A stretch of 7,773 bases of DNA from NCBI GenBank assembly GCA_019114645.1, contig DXFC01000137.1, positions 1-7,773 of the forward strand, in the 5' to 3' direction. The translations under genes were made by a program, and so were the position numbers. The DNA is from Candidatus Halomonas stercoripullorum (GTDB lineage: Bacteria; Pseudomonadota; Gammaproteobacteria; Pseudomonadales; Halomonadaceae). Positions 1 to 5,215 of this stretch are shown piece after piece; the stretch's first letter is position 1, and each line of letters opens with the position of its first letter. The notes below the pieces were generated by a model. It did not search any database, had not been told where the DNA came from, and saw only the letters and a list, made by a program, of their open reading frames with translations.

Positions 1-732
1 AAAACGCACTGAAAGGTCTTCCCGTTCGAAAAACGCATGCAGAAAGTCCTCGATGGTGCCCTTGAGATCGGCAAAGCTGACTCCCTCATCGACCAGCAAC
101 CCTTCTACCTGATGGAACATCGGCGTGTGGGTCAGGTCGGAGTCGCTGCGGTAAACCCGCCCGGGACAGACAATGCGGATCGGCGGCGTCTGCGACTGCA
201 TGGTGCGCACCTGCACCGGCGAGGTGTGGGTACGCAACAGCCGGGTGGCATCAAAGTAAAAAGTATCCGCCATGCCCCGCGCCGGATGGTGCGCCGGAAT
301 GTTGAGCGCTTCAAAGTTGTGGTAATCGTCTTCGACCTCCGGGCCCACGGCAACGTCATAACCGATCCGGCTGAACAGCCTCTCGATACGCTCCAGCGTG
401 AGTGTCACCGGATGCAGACCTCCACTCGCCTGCCCACGCCCGGGCAGGGTCACATCGATACGTTCCGCGGCCAGCTGGGCCTCAAGGGCAGCGGCATTCA
501 GCGCCTGGCGCCGGGTATCAATCTCGTCCGACAGGGCCTGTTTGGCCTGGTTGATACGCTCACCCGCAGCAGGACGCTCCTCTGCCGGCAGCTTGCCCAA
601 CCCCTTGAGCTGAGCGGTAATTTCACCTTTCTTGCCCAGATAGCGCACCCGCAGCTCTTCGAGCGCCGCGATACTCCCGGCGGCCTGAATGGCCTGGCGG
701 GCCTCAGTGACCAGTGTCGGTAAGTGGTCCAT
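1..732 (-). CDS. pheS: Phenylalanyl-tRNA synthetase alpha subunit, 3' end cut by window edge
   Basis: This is the catalytic alpha subunit of the cytoplasmic alpha2-beta2 enzyme that charges tRNA-Phe with phenylalanine. The first 244 codons are present and the frame is still open at base 1; the family is usually about 330 residues, so roughly a quarter is missing. The N-terminal third (about residues 1-85) is the helical coiled-coil arm rich in Lys, Glu and Ala. The class II motif 2 follows at about 191-212, with G-R-V-Y-R-S-D then T-H-T-P-M-F-H-Q-V-E-G-L, and the visible part ends in F-F-E-R-E-D-L-S-V-R-F, just before the C-terminal part of the active site. The ATG at 732 has GGAG at 744-741, 8 bases upstream. 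It lies 125 bases after rplT and downstream of a terminator hairpin, so expression is probably attenuated. pheT would be expected next, outside the window. Confidence 0.97.
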   Translation of the reverse strand, partial: MDHLPTLVTEARQAIQAAGSIAALEELRVRYLGKKGEITAQLKGLGKLPAEERPAAGERINQAKQALSDEIDTRRQALNAAALEAQLAAERIDVTLPGRGQASGGLHPVTLTLERIERLFSRIGYDVAVGPEVEDDYHNFEALNIPAHHPARGMADTFYFDATRLLRTHTSPVQVRTMQSQTPPIRIVCPGRVYRSDSDLTHTPMFHQVEGLLVDEGVSFADLKGTIEDFLHAFFEREDLSVRF

Positions 733-765
733 CCGTTGAGCTCCGAAGTCGTTAACCTTGCTAGC

Positions 766-800
766 AAAAAAACAGGGAAAGAGCGGCTGCTCTTCCCCTG
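766..800 (-). terminator. Intrinsic terminator / candidate attenuator before pheS
   Basis: On the minus strand CAGGGGAAGAGC (800-789) pairs with GCTCTTTCCCTG (784-773) over 12 bp with a single G-U pair and the four-base loop AGCC. Seven U residues follow (772-766). This is a textbook Rho-independent terminator for minus-strand transcription only, as there is no T tract on the other side. It lies inside the rplT-pheS gap, 33 bases before the pheS ATG, so it must be read through for pheS to be made from the operon. The position matches the attenuator before pheST in E. coli; regulation here is inferred. Confidence 0.85.
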
Positions 801-813
801 CGACGATCCGGCA

Positions 814-852
814 TCAGGCAATACCGGCGAACCGGCCGATACCTTCAGTCAT
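814..852 (-). CDS. Possible 12-codon leader peptide upstream of the pheS attenuator
   Basis: A short frame, MTEGIGRFAGIA, starts 5 bases after the rplT stop codon and ends 13 bases before the terminator stem. It sits where E. coli has the pheL leader peptide, but it has one Phe codon (829-831) rather than a run of them. No strong ribosome binding site is visible, so translation would depend on coupling to rplT. The Phe codon forms part of the loop of a CCGG-UUCG-CCGG hairpin, and the stop codon falls in the loop of an alternative hairpin, CCGGUAU-UGCCUG-AUGCCGG (827-808). The two share the central CCGG and exclude each other. It may be chance; I see arrangement, not proof of translation. Confidence 0.35.
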   Translation of the reverse strand: MTEGIGRFAGIA

Positions 853-857
853 GACAC

Positions 858-1211
858 TTACTGGGCAGCCTTGGCCTTCTCGACGATGGCAGCAAAAGCC
901 GCTTTTTCGTTAACCGCCAGATCCGCCAGAACCTTACGGTCGATCTCGATACCGGCCTTTTTCAGACCACCGACAAAGCGGCTATAGGACAGACCGTGCT
1001 GACGAGCACCGGCGTTGATACGCTGAATCCACAGGGCACGGAACTGACGCTTGCGCTGGCGACGGTCACGATAGGCATACTGACCGGCCTTGATGACAGC
1101 CTGCTTGGCCACGCGGAAAACGCGTGAACGGGCACCGTAGTAACCCTTGGCCATCTTGAGAACTTTCTTGTGACGACGACGAGCGACGACACCACGCTTG
1201 ACACGAGTCAT
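858..1211 (-). CDS. rplT: Large ribosomal subunit protein L20
   Basis: L20 is a 23S rRNA-binding assembly protein of the 50S subunit. The product is 117 residues, close to the usual 117-119. It opens with the hallmark T-R-V-K-R-G and a very basic N-terminal extension (about residues 1-60, including R-R-R-H-K-K, A-K-G-Y-Y-G-A-R-S and Y-R-D-R-R-Q-R-K-R), which threads into rRNA. A compact C-terminal domain follows (about 60-117), with L-W-I-Q-R-I-N-A-G-A-R and F-V-G-G-L-K-K-A-G-I. The ATG at 1211 has AGGAG about 7 bases upstream. It starts 34 bases after rpmI, so the two are co-transcribed and perhaps translationally coupled. In E. coli, L20 represses this pair by binding the rpmI leader. Confidence 0.98.
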   Translation of the reverse strand: MTRVKRGVVARRRHKKVLKMAKGYYGARSRVFRVAKQAVIKAGQYAYRDRRQRKRQFRALWIQRINAGARQHGLSYSRFVGGLKKAGIEIDRKVLADLAVNEKAAFAAIVEKAKAAQ

Positions 1212-1245
1212 AGCTTACTCCTGACGTTAAATGGCAACCAAGGGT

Positions 1246-1440
1246 TTACAGATTCGGCAGCATGCGCTGAATCAGTGCCTTGTCGGCATCGTGGATCAAC
1301 TTCGTACCACGCAGATGACGCTTACGCTTGGTCGACTTCTTGGTCAGGATGTGGCTACGGAACGACTGCTTGTGCTTGAAGCCGTTGGCCGTCTTCTTGA
1401 AGCGCTTGGCAGCGCCACTATTACTTTTGATTTTCGGCAT
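1246..1440 (-). CDS. rpmI: Large ribosomal subunit protein L35
   Basis: L35 is a small, very basic 50S protein of 64 residues, the normal family length. It begins M-P-K-I-K-S-N-S-G-A-A-K-R-F-K-K-T and includes K-H-K-Q-S-F-R-S-H-I-L-T-K-K-S-T-K-R-K-R-H-L-R-G, the standard L35 signature. The frame stays open upstream, but the ATG at 1440 gives the family N terminus and has GGAG at 1452-1449, 8 bases upstream. It sits between infC (83-base gap) and rplT (34-base gap) in the conserved infC-rpmI-rplT order. Confidence 0.98.
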   Translation of the reverse strand: MPKIKSNSGAAKRFKKTANGFKHKQSFRSHILTKKSTKRKRHLRGTKLIHDADKALIQRMLPNL

Positions 1441-1523
1441 GAGATACACTCCGCTCGAGTTTTTTAGAAAATCCGGGGCCTGTGGCCGGCTTGCACCGAC
1501 CACCCGTTGACCTGGCCTGCGGA
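1441..1523 (-). promoter_or_regulatory. infC-rpmI intergenic leader, possible L20 translational control region
   Basis: In E. coli, L20 represses rpmI-rplT by binding RNA upstream of rpmI. Here the 83-base spacer can fold a CCGGCC/GG-CC-CCGG hairpin with an ACA loop (1489-1473). Just before rpmI, ACTC (1460-1457) can pair with GAGT (1451-1448), which overlaps the GGAG ribosome binding site. An A-rich stretch lies between the two. I cannot identify a defined L20 site or pseudoknot; the assignment rests on known biology of this operon plus the possible masking of the ribosome binding site. Confidence 0.3.
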
Positions 1524-2063
1524 TCACTTCTTCTTGGGGGCAACAATCATCGTCATCTGGCGCCCTTCCATTTTCGGGAAAGACTCTACGGCTCCGATAT
1601 CTTCCAGATCCGCAGCGATCCGTTCCATCAGCTTGCGGCCGATGTCCTGGTGCGCCATCTCACGGCCGCGGAAACGCAGCGTGACCTTGCCCTTGTCGCC
1701 ACCTTCGAGGAAACGTGTCAGGTTACGCAGCTTGACCTGATAATCGCCCTCGTCGGTGCCAGGCCGGAATTTGACTTCCTTGACCTGAATCTGCTTCTGC
1801 TTCTTCTTCTGTGCCGCCTTCTGCTTTTTCTGCTCGAAGACGAACTTGCCGTAATCCATGATCTTGCAGACGATCGGATCGGCATTGGAAATCTGAACCA
1901 GATCGAGACCTTCCGCCTCGGCGCGCTCAAGCGCTTCGCTGGTGGGAACAACCCCCAGCTGCTCGCCATCGCTGCCGATCAGGCGTACTTCGTTATCCGT
2001 GATCCGGTCATTCATTGGGGGGCGCTTGTCCTGTGGACGTCCGCGCTGGCTGCTTCGCTTGAT
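1524..2063 (-). CDS. infC: Translation initiation factor IF-3, probable non-canonical AUC start
   Basis: IF3 binds the 30S subunit, prevents 50S joining and proofreads initiator tRNA and start codons. The first ATG in frame (2015) gives 163 residues and lacks a nearby ribosome binding site. The frame stays open upstream to a TAA at 2084-2082, encoding R-N-G-D-G-T-I-K-R-S-S-Q-R-G-R-P-Q-D-K-R, and the T-I-K-R...D-K-R part resembles pseudomonad IF3 N termini. GGAG at 2075-2072 lies 8 bases before ATC (2063-2061), giving 179 residues, close to the E. coli 180; ACG at 2066 is an alternative. The N domain covers about residues 17-85 (I-T-D-N-E-V-R-L-I-G, C-K-I-M-D-Y-G-K-F). A Lys-rich linker follows, then the C domain with F-R-P-G-T-D-E-G-D-Y, F-R-G-R-E-M-A-H and terminal A-P-K-K-K. 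It follows thrS by 60 bases. Confidence 0.93.
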   Translation of the reverse strand: MKRSSQRGRPQDKRPPMNDRITDNEVRLIGSDGEQLGVVPTSEALERAEAEGLDLVQISNADPIVCKIMDYGKFVFEQKKQKAAQKKKQKQIQVKEVKFRPGTDEGDYQVKLRNLTRFLEGGDKGKVTLRFRGREMAHQDIGRKLMERIAADLEDIGAVESFPKMEGRQMTMIVAPKKK

Positions 2064-2071
2064 CGTTCCGT

Positions 2072-2075
2072 CTCC
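2072..2075 (-). promoter_or_regulatory. infC ribosome binding site that decides the start
   Basis: GGAG within CGGAACGGAGACGG, after the thrS stop. It is 8 bases from ATC at 2063 and 5 from ACG at 2066, but 56 bases from the first in-frame ATG at 2015, which has only a distant and weak purine run. This favours the upstream non-canonical start. Confidence 0.6.
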
Positions 2076-2123
2076 GTTCCGTTAATTAACGATGCCGTGG
2101 TCCGCTCGTTTCAGGTTACCCAG

Positions 2124-4022
2124 TCAGAGGCCTTCCGCCTGAACACGCTCGATGAAAGCGTCAACCGACATAGTGCCCAGGTTCTCGCCGCTACGTGTTC
2201 GCACGGCAACCGAGTCAGCTTCGACTTCCTTATCACCCACGACCAGAAGATAAGGGATCTTCTGCAATGTATGTTCGCGGATTTTAAAGCCGATCTTCTC
2301 ATTCCTCAAGTCTGCCTTGACTCTAACGCCAATTTTTTGCAGGCGTTGTTCGAGATTCATGGCAAATTCGCGCTGGGAATCGGTGATCGTCATGACCACT
2401 GCCTGTTCCGGCGCCAGCCACAACGGCATGGCACCAGCATAGTGCTCGATCAGAATACCGATAAAGCGTTCGAAGGAACCCAGGATAGCACGGTGGAGCA
2501 TGACCGGCGTCTTGCGCTCGCCATCTTCATCGACATATTGCGCACCCAGGCGTCCCGGCAGGTTGAAATCGAGCTGCAAGGTACCGCACTGCCATACTCG
2601 ATTGAGGCAATCGCGCAGCGCAAACTCGATCTTGGGACCATAGAAAGCGCCCTCTCCCGGCTGCAGTTCCCATTTCAGTCCAGTGGCATTCAGCGCCGCC
2701 TCGAGCCCGCTCTCGGCACGCTCCCACAGCGCCGCCTCACCCATGAAATCCTCGGGGCGCGTCGACAGTTTCAGCTCAACCTCATCGAAGCCCAGCTCGC
2801 GGTACACCTGCAGGGTCAAGGCAATAAAGGCCTCGGCCTCGCTTTGTATCTGCTTCTCGGTACAGAAAATGTGGGCGTCATCCTGGGTAAAGCCGCGCAC
2901 CCGCATCAAGCCATGCAGCGAACCCGAGGGCTCATTACGGTGACAACTGCCGAACTCCGCCAGACGCAGCGGCAAATCACGGTAGCTCTTGAGCCCCTGA
3001 TTGAACACCTGCACGTGACACGGGCAGTTCATCGGCTTCACCGCGTAATCACGCTTTTCCGATTCGGTGGTAAACATCAGCTCACTGTAGTGCTCCCAGT
3101 GCCCCGACTTTTTCCACAACGACAGGTCAACCACCTGCGGCGTACGAATTTCCTGATACCCATGTTCGATCTGGACCCGGCGCATATACTGCTCCAGTGC
3201 CTGATAGAGCGTCCAGCCGTTGGGATGCCAGAACACCATGCCCGGCGCCTCTTCCTGCAAGTGGAAAAGATCCATGCGCTTGGCCAGCTTGCGGTGATCC
3301 CGCTTCTCCGCCTCTTCAAGTCGCTGCAGATACGCCTTGAGCTGCTTCTTGTCAGCCCAGGCGGTGCCGTAAATGCGGGTCAGCATTGGCTTGCTGGAAT
3401 CACCACGCCAGTAGGCGCCCGCCAGCTTGGTCAACTTGTACGCCTTGAGATGCCGGGTGTTGGGCACGTGTGGCCCCCGGCACATATCGGTGTATTCCTG
3501 GTGGTGATAAAGACGGATGGTCTCGCCGGACGGAATCCCGCTCACAATCTCCTGCTTGTACGGCTCGTCGCGCTGTTGAAACGTCTGCATCGCCTGCTCT
3601 GGCGTGACGTACTCGCGCACCACGTCGTATTCCGTGTCGATCAGGGCCTGCATGCGGGCTTCGATAGCGGCCAGATCATCCGGGGTCACCGAATGGCCGA
3701 AGTCGATGTCGTAGTAAAAGCCGTCATCGATCACCGGCCCGATCGCCATTTTGGCCTCGGGGTAAAGTTGCTTGACGGCATGCCCAATCAAGTGTGCGCA
3801 AGAGTGGCGAATAATCTCCAGCCCTTCGGGGTCGCGTGCGGTGATGATCGCGACTTTTGCATCACGTTCAATGAGATCGGCGGCATCCACGAGTTCACCG
3901 TCGATCTTGCCGGCCACACAGGCCTTGGCCAGGCCGGGGCCGATGGATTCGGCCAGTTGCATCACGCTGATGGGTTCGTCGAAGGTTCTCTGGCTGCCAT
4001 CCGGCAGGGTCACGATGGGCAT
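2124..4022 (-). CDS. thrS: Threonyl-tRNA synthetase
   Basis: This cytoplasmic class II synthetase attaches threonine to tRNA-Thr and edits mis-charged serine. The product is 632 residues (E. coli 642). A TGS domain occupies about residues 1-61. The editing domain carries H73-S-C-A-H77 and D179-M-C181-R-G-P-H185. The catalytic core begins at about 243 and has class II motif 2 around E-F-G-S-C-H-R-N-E and the zinc ligands C333, H384 and H510; motif 3 is near H510-R-A. The C-terminal anticodon-binding domain (about 535-632) has the conserved D-L-R-N-E-K-I-G-F-K-I-R-E-H. The ATG at 4022 gives the M-P-I-V-T-L-P-D-G-S family start with AAAGGA at 4036-4031. An in-frame GTG at 4040 would add six residues and is less likely. 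It is the first gene of the translation operon, with an operator-like leader. Confidence 0.98.
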   Translation of the reverse strand: MPIVTLPDGSQRTFDEPISVMQLAESIGPGLAKACVAGKIDGELVDAADLIERDAKVAIITARDPEGLEIIRHSCAHLIGHAVKQLYPEAKMAIGPVIDDGFYYDIDFGHSVTPDDLAAIEARMQALIDTEYDVVREYVTPEQAMQTFQQRDEPYKQEIVSGIPSGETIRLYHHQEYTDMCRGPHVPNTRHLKAYKLTKLAGAYWRGDSSKPMLTRIYGTAWADKKQLKAYLQRLEEAEKRDHRKLAKRMDLFHLQEEAPGMVFWHPNGWTLYQALEQYMRRVQIEHGYQEIRTPQVVDLSLWKKSGHWEHYSELMFTTESEKRDYAVKPMNCPCHVQVFNQGLKSYRDLPLRLAEFGSCHRNEPSGSLHGLMRVRGFTQDDAHIFCTEKQIQSEAEAFIALTLQVYRELGFDEVELKLSTRPEDFMGEAALWERAESGLEAALNATGLKWELQPGEGAFYGPKIEFALRDCLNRVWQCGTLQLDFNLPGRLGAQYVDEDGERKTPVMLHRAILGSFERFIGILIEHYAGAMPLWLAPEQAVVMTITDSQREFAMNLEQRLQKIGVRVKADLRNEKIGFKIREHTLQKIPYLLVVGDKEVEADSVAVRTRSGENLGTMSVDAFIERVQAEGL

Positions 4023-4024
4023 GT

Positions 4025-4036
4025 AAAGGATCCTTT
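4025..4036 (-). promoter_or_regulatory. thrS ribosome binding site inside a 12-base palindrome
   Basis: AAAGGATCCTTT is a perfect palindrome ending 2 bases before the thrS ATG, and its first half is the ribosome binding site AAAGGA. As RNA it could form only a weak 4-bp hairpin, or pair between two molecules. Its main value is to fix the thrS start at 4022. Confidence 0.7.
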
Positions 4037-4044
4037 GCACAGTG

Positions 4045-4065
4045 GTGATCCATACCAGGGATCAC
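4045..4065 (-). promoter_or_regulatory. thrS operator arm mimicking the tRNA-Thr(GGU) anticodon stem-loop
   Basis: On the minus strand GTGATCC (4065-4059) pairs perfectly with GGATCAC (4051-4045), leaving a 7-base loop CUGGUAU (4058-4052). Read as an anticodon loop this is C32, U33, G34-G35-U36, A37, U38, and GGU is a genuine tRNA-Thr anticodon. The arm spans about -43 to -23 relative to the thrS ATG, ending 8 bases before the ribosome binding site. That is where E. coli thrS carries operator domain 2, which binds ThrRS in place of tRNA and blocks ribosome loading. The hairpin and loop are seen directly; autoregulation is inferred from the E. coli precedent. Confidence 0.75.
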
Positions 4066-4125
4066 GTGTTGCGAGTGAAGACATGTGGCGAATGAAGAAA
4101 TTACGAGAAAAACACAGCTTGCGAC

Positions 4126-4151
4126 AGCCGACTAGCCTACCAGAATCGGCC
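4126..4151 (-). promoter_or_regulatory. Second anticodon-like stem-loop of the thrS leader
   Basis: GGCCGA (4151-4146) pairs with TCGGCT (4131-4126), including one G-U pair. The stem can extend by U-G and U-A, leaving the loop CUGGUAGGCU (4143-4134), which again contains U-GGU-A (4142-4138). It lies about 60 bases upstream of the first arm, separated by a mostly unpaired U-rich stretch, as domains 4 and 3 are arranged in the E. coli thrS operator. The loop is larger than seven bases, so the mimicry is less exact than in the first arm. Confidence 0.5.
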
Positions 4152-4186
4152 CAGTGGATGCCATGCTGAAATGTGGAGCCAGACTG

Positions 4187-4217
4187 AAAAGAACAAGGGC
4201 ACCCGTAGGTGCCCTTG
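4187..4217 (-). terminator. Intrinsic terminator after the OmpA-family lipoprotein gene
   Basis: CAAGGGCACC (4217-4208) pairs perfectly with GGTGCCCTTG (4203-4194) over 10 bp with the loop TACG, followed by TTCTTTT. It starts 41 bases after the lipoprotein stop codon and ends before the thrS leader structures. It therefore separates the two transcription units and implies a separate thrS promoter between about 4186 and 4152; I could not pick out convincing -35 and -10 boxes there. Confidence 0.88.
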
Positions 4218-4258
4218 CACAACACTCTTGTATAACACTACTGGATGATCCGGTGGGA

Positions 4259-4960
4259 TCAGTCCCAGTTGACGATCTCGACGCGGCGGTTCTGCGCACG
4301 TCCTTCGTCAGTCTCGTTGGTCGCGACCGGACGGCTCTCACCGTAGCCACGCGTCGTCATGCGGTGATCGGCAATACCGCGACTGCTCAGGAAGTCACGC
4401 ACAGAGTCGGCACGACGCTGTGAGAGGCCTTCGTTGTACTGAGCTGAACCCACCGAGTCGGTGTGACCTTCGATGCGCACACGCAGATCGGGGTTGTCAC
4501 GCAGCGTGGTGGCAACGCCATCCAGCGTATGGTGCGCTCCGGGACGGATCTCGTCGGAATCGAACGCGAAGGTGACTTCGCTATCCAGGGTGACCGTCTC
4601 GAACTCGGTAACCGGAGCCGGCTCGGGCTCAGGCATCGGCTCGGGCTCGGCGACCGGAGCAGGCTCAGGTGTACGATCGGCACACAGCAGACCGCCAACG
4701 GCAGCACCCGCCACAGCACCCGTTGCCGCACCTGCATCCTCATCGGACTCGCCGCTGACGGCGTAGCCGATGGAACCACCGATCAGGCCGCCGGCCAGGC
4801 CGCACACTACCGGCTGCTGATACCAGGCCCTATCGGTAGAAGTGGAAGCCGTGGCGGTACCGCCCGCTCGCTCTCCACCACGTTGAAAGTCGGTGGCACA
4901 GCCAGAGAGGCCGATCACCAGTGCAGAACCCAACAGCAAGCCAGTCGTAGATTTTTTCAT
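4259..4960 (-). CDS. OmpA-family outer-membrane lipoprotein with glycine zipper
   Basis: This is a predicted outer-membrane lipoprotein of 233 residues that tethers the membrane to peptidoglycan. A type II signal peptide (K2-K3, hydrophobic 8-18) ends in the lipobox L-S-G-C21; Ala at +2 does not give inner-membrane retention. Residues 54-92 are glycine-zipper-like, with G-L-A-G-G-L-I-G-G-S-I-G and G-A-V-A-G-A-A-V-G-G, flanked by Cys53 and Cys93. A Pro/Glu-rich linker follows (97-117). The OmpA C-terminal domain (about 125-233) has F-A-F-D-S near its start and E-G-H-T-D168-S-V-G...N-E-G-L-S-Q-R-R183-A, whose Asp and Arg bind diaminopimelate in this family. The start at 4960 has AAGGAG 7 bases upstream; a longer in-frame start would spoil the signal peptide. 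It appears monocistronic, with its own promoter candidate and terminator. It resembles YiaD-like or Pal-like proteins; the exact orthologue is uncertain. Confidence 0.93.
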   Translation of the reverse strand: MKKSTTGLLLGSALVIGLSGCATDFQRGGERAGGTATASTSTDRAWYQQPVVCGLAGGLIGGSIGYAVSGESDEDAGAATGAVAGAAVGGLLCADRTPEPAPVAEPEPMPEPEPAPVTEFETVTLDSEVTFAFDSDEIRPGAHHTLDGVATTLRDNPDLRVRIEGHTDSVGSAQYNEGLSQRRADSVRDFLSSRGIADHRMTTRGYGESRPVATNETDEGRAQNRRVEIVNWD

Positions 4961-5215
4961 TACAAGACTCCTTCTTGAATTTTTTTCCCGGGGCAAGGCT
5001 GCAAACCCAAGGCCGCAGCCCCGAGGGTCAGGACATTCATTGACCCAACGACTACAATTGTAGGTTGTTAATGGCCTGACTCAAGTGATTGTGTAACTGA
5101 AATCACCCGGAAACAACCAATCAGCATCATCTGCAACTCAACGCAGCGTCGCAAACATAGCGCGGTAGCGGCCTGCTGTATAGCGTTTAAACACCGCTAG
5201 TCAGGTTAGTCACGG
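4961..5215 (-). promoter_or_regulatory. Promoter and 5' leader of the OmpA-family lipoprotein gene
   Basis: This 255-base gap has no convincing gene. The best minus-strand promoter is TTGAGT (5084-5079), a 16-base spacer and TACAAT (5062-5057), with transcription expected to start near 5050. The -10 box sits within CTACAATTGTAG (5052-5063), a perfect palindrome, so TACAAT can be read on both strands. Downstream, GGGTCA and TGACCC (5046-5041 and 5030-5025) form a hairpin at the probable 5' end of the mRNA. A second hairpin, CGGGG...CCCCG with inner CTGC/GCAG, follows at 5023-4989, then an A-rich stretch and the strong ribosome binding site. A GTGATT/AATCAC inverted repeat (5085-5106) lies just upstream and overlapping the -35 side. 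Confidence 0.5.
5158..5199. repeat. Cluster of TAGCG motifs with an inverted copy
   Basis: On the plus strand TAGCG occurs at 5158, 5166 and 5181, and its complement CGCTA at 5195-5199 forms a 5-bp stem around the palindrome GTTTAAAC (5185-5192). It lies between the DUF2489 stop and the lipoprotein promoter. No T tract follows, so it is not an obvious terminator. It may be a protein-binding cluster or chance. Confidence 0.25.

Noticed and set aside
37..723. A 228-codon plus-strand open frame opposite pheS
   Set aside because: It is antisense to clear PheS sequence with motif 2 intact; composition is shadow-like.
3017..3031. Asn-Cys-Pro-Cys-His at the ThrRS zinc site, where E. coli has Gly instead of the second Cys
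   Set aside because: It looked like an extra metal ligand, but I recall the same residue in pseudomonad ThrRS, so it is a lineage variant rather than an anomaly.
4023..4040. GTG start at 4040 adding six residues to ThrRS
   Set aside because: The extension would run through the ribosome binding site AAAGGA of the ATG at 4022, and that ATG yields the conserved family N terminus.
1482..4169. A very long plus-strand open frame (about 895 codons) opposite infC and thrS
   Set aside because: It lies antisense to two highly conserved genes and has no recognisable domains. Its length follows from codon bias in a GC-rich gene whose complementary frame lacks stops; it also runs through the thrS leader without any ribosome binding site logic.
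4152..4186. thrS promoter between the lipoprotein terminator and the operator arms
   Set aside because: A promoter is expected here, but no pair of -35 and -10 boxes matched well enough to report with coordinates.
4463..4978. A 171-codon plus-strand frame opposite the lipoprotein gene
   Set aside because: It overlaps a well-supported lipoprotein with a signal peptide and OmpA domain; the repeated Gly-Leu-Arg pattern merely mirrors the Pro/Glu linker.
4989..5023. GC-rich hairpin considered as a terminator
   Set aside because: On the minus strand it is followed by A residues, and on the plus strand no T tract follows in the right place. It fits a 5' leader structure better.
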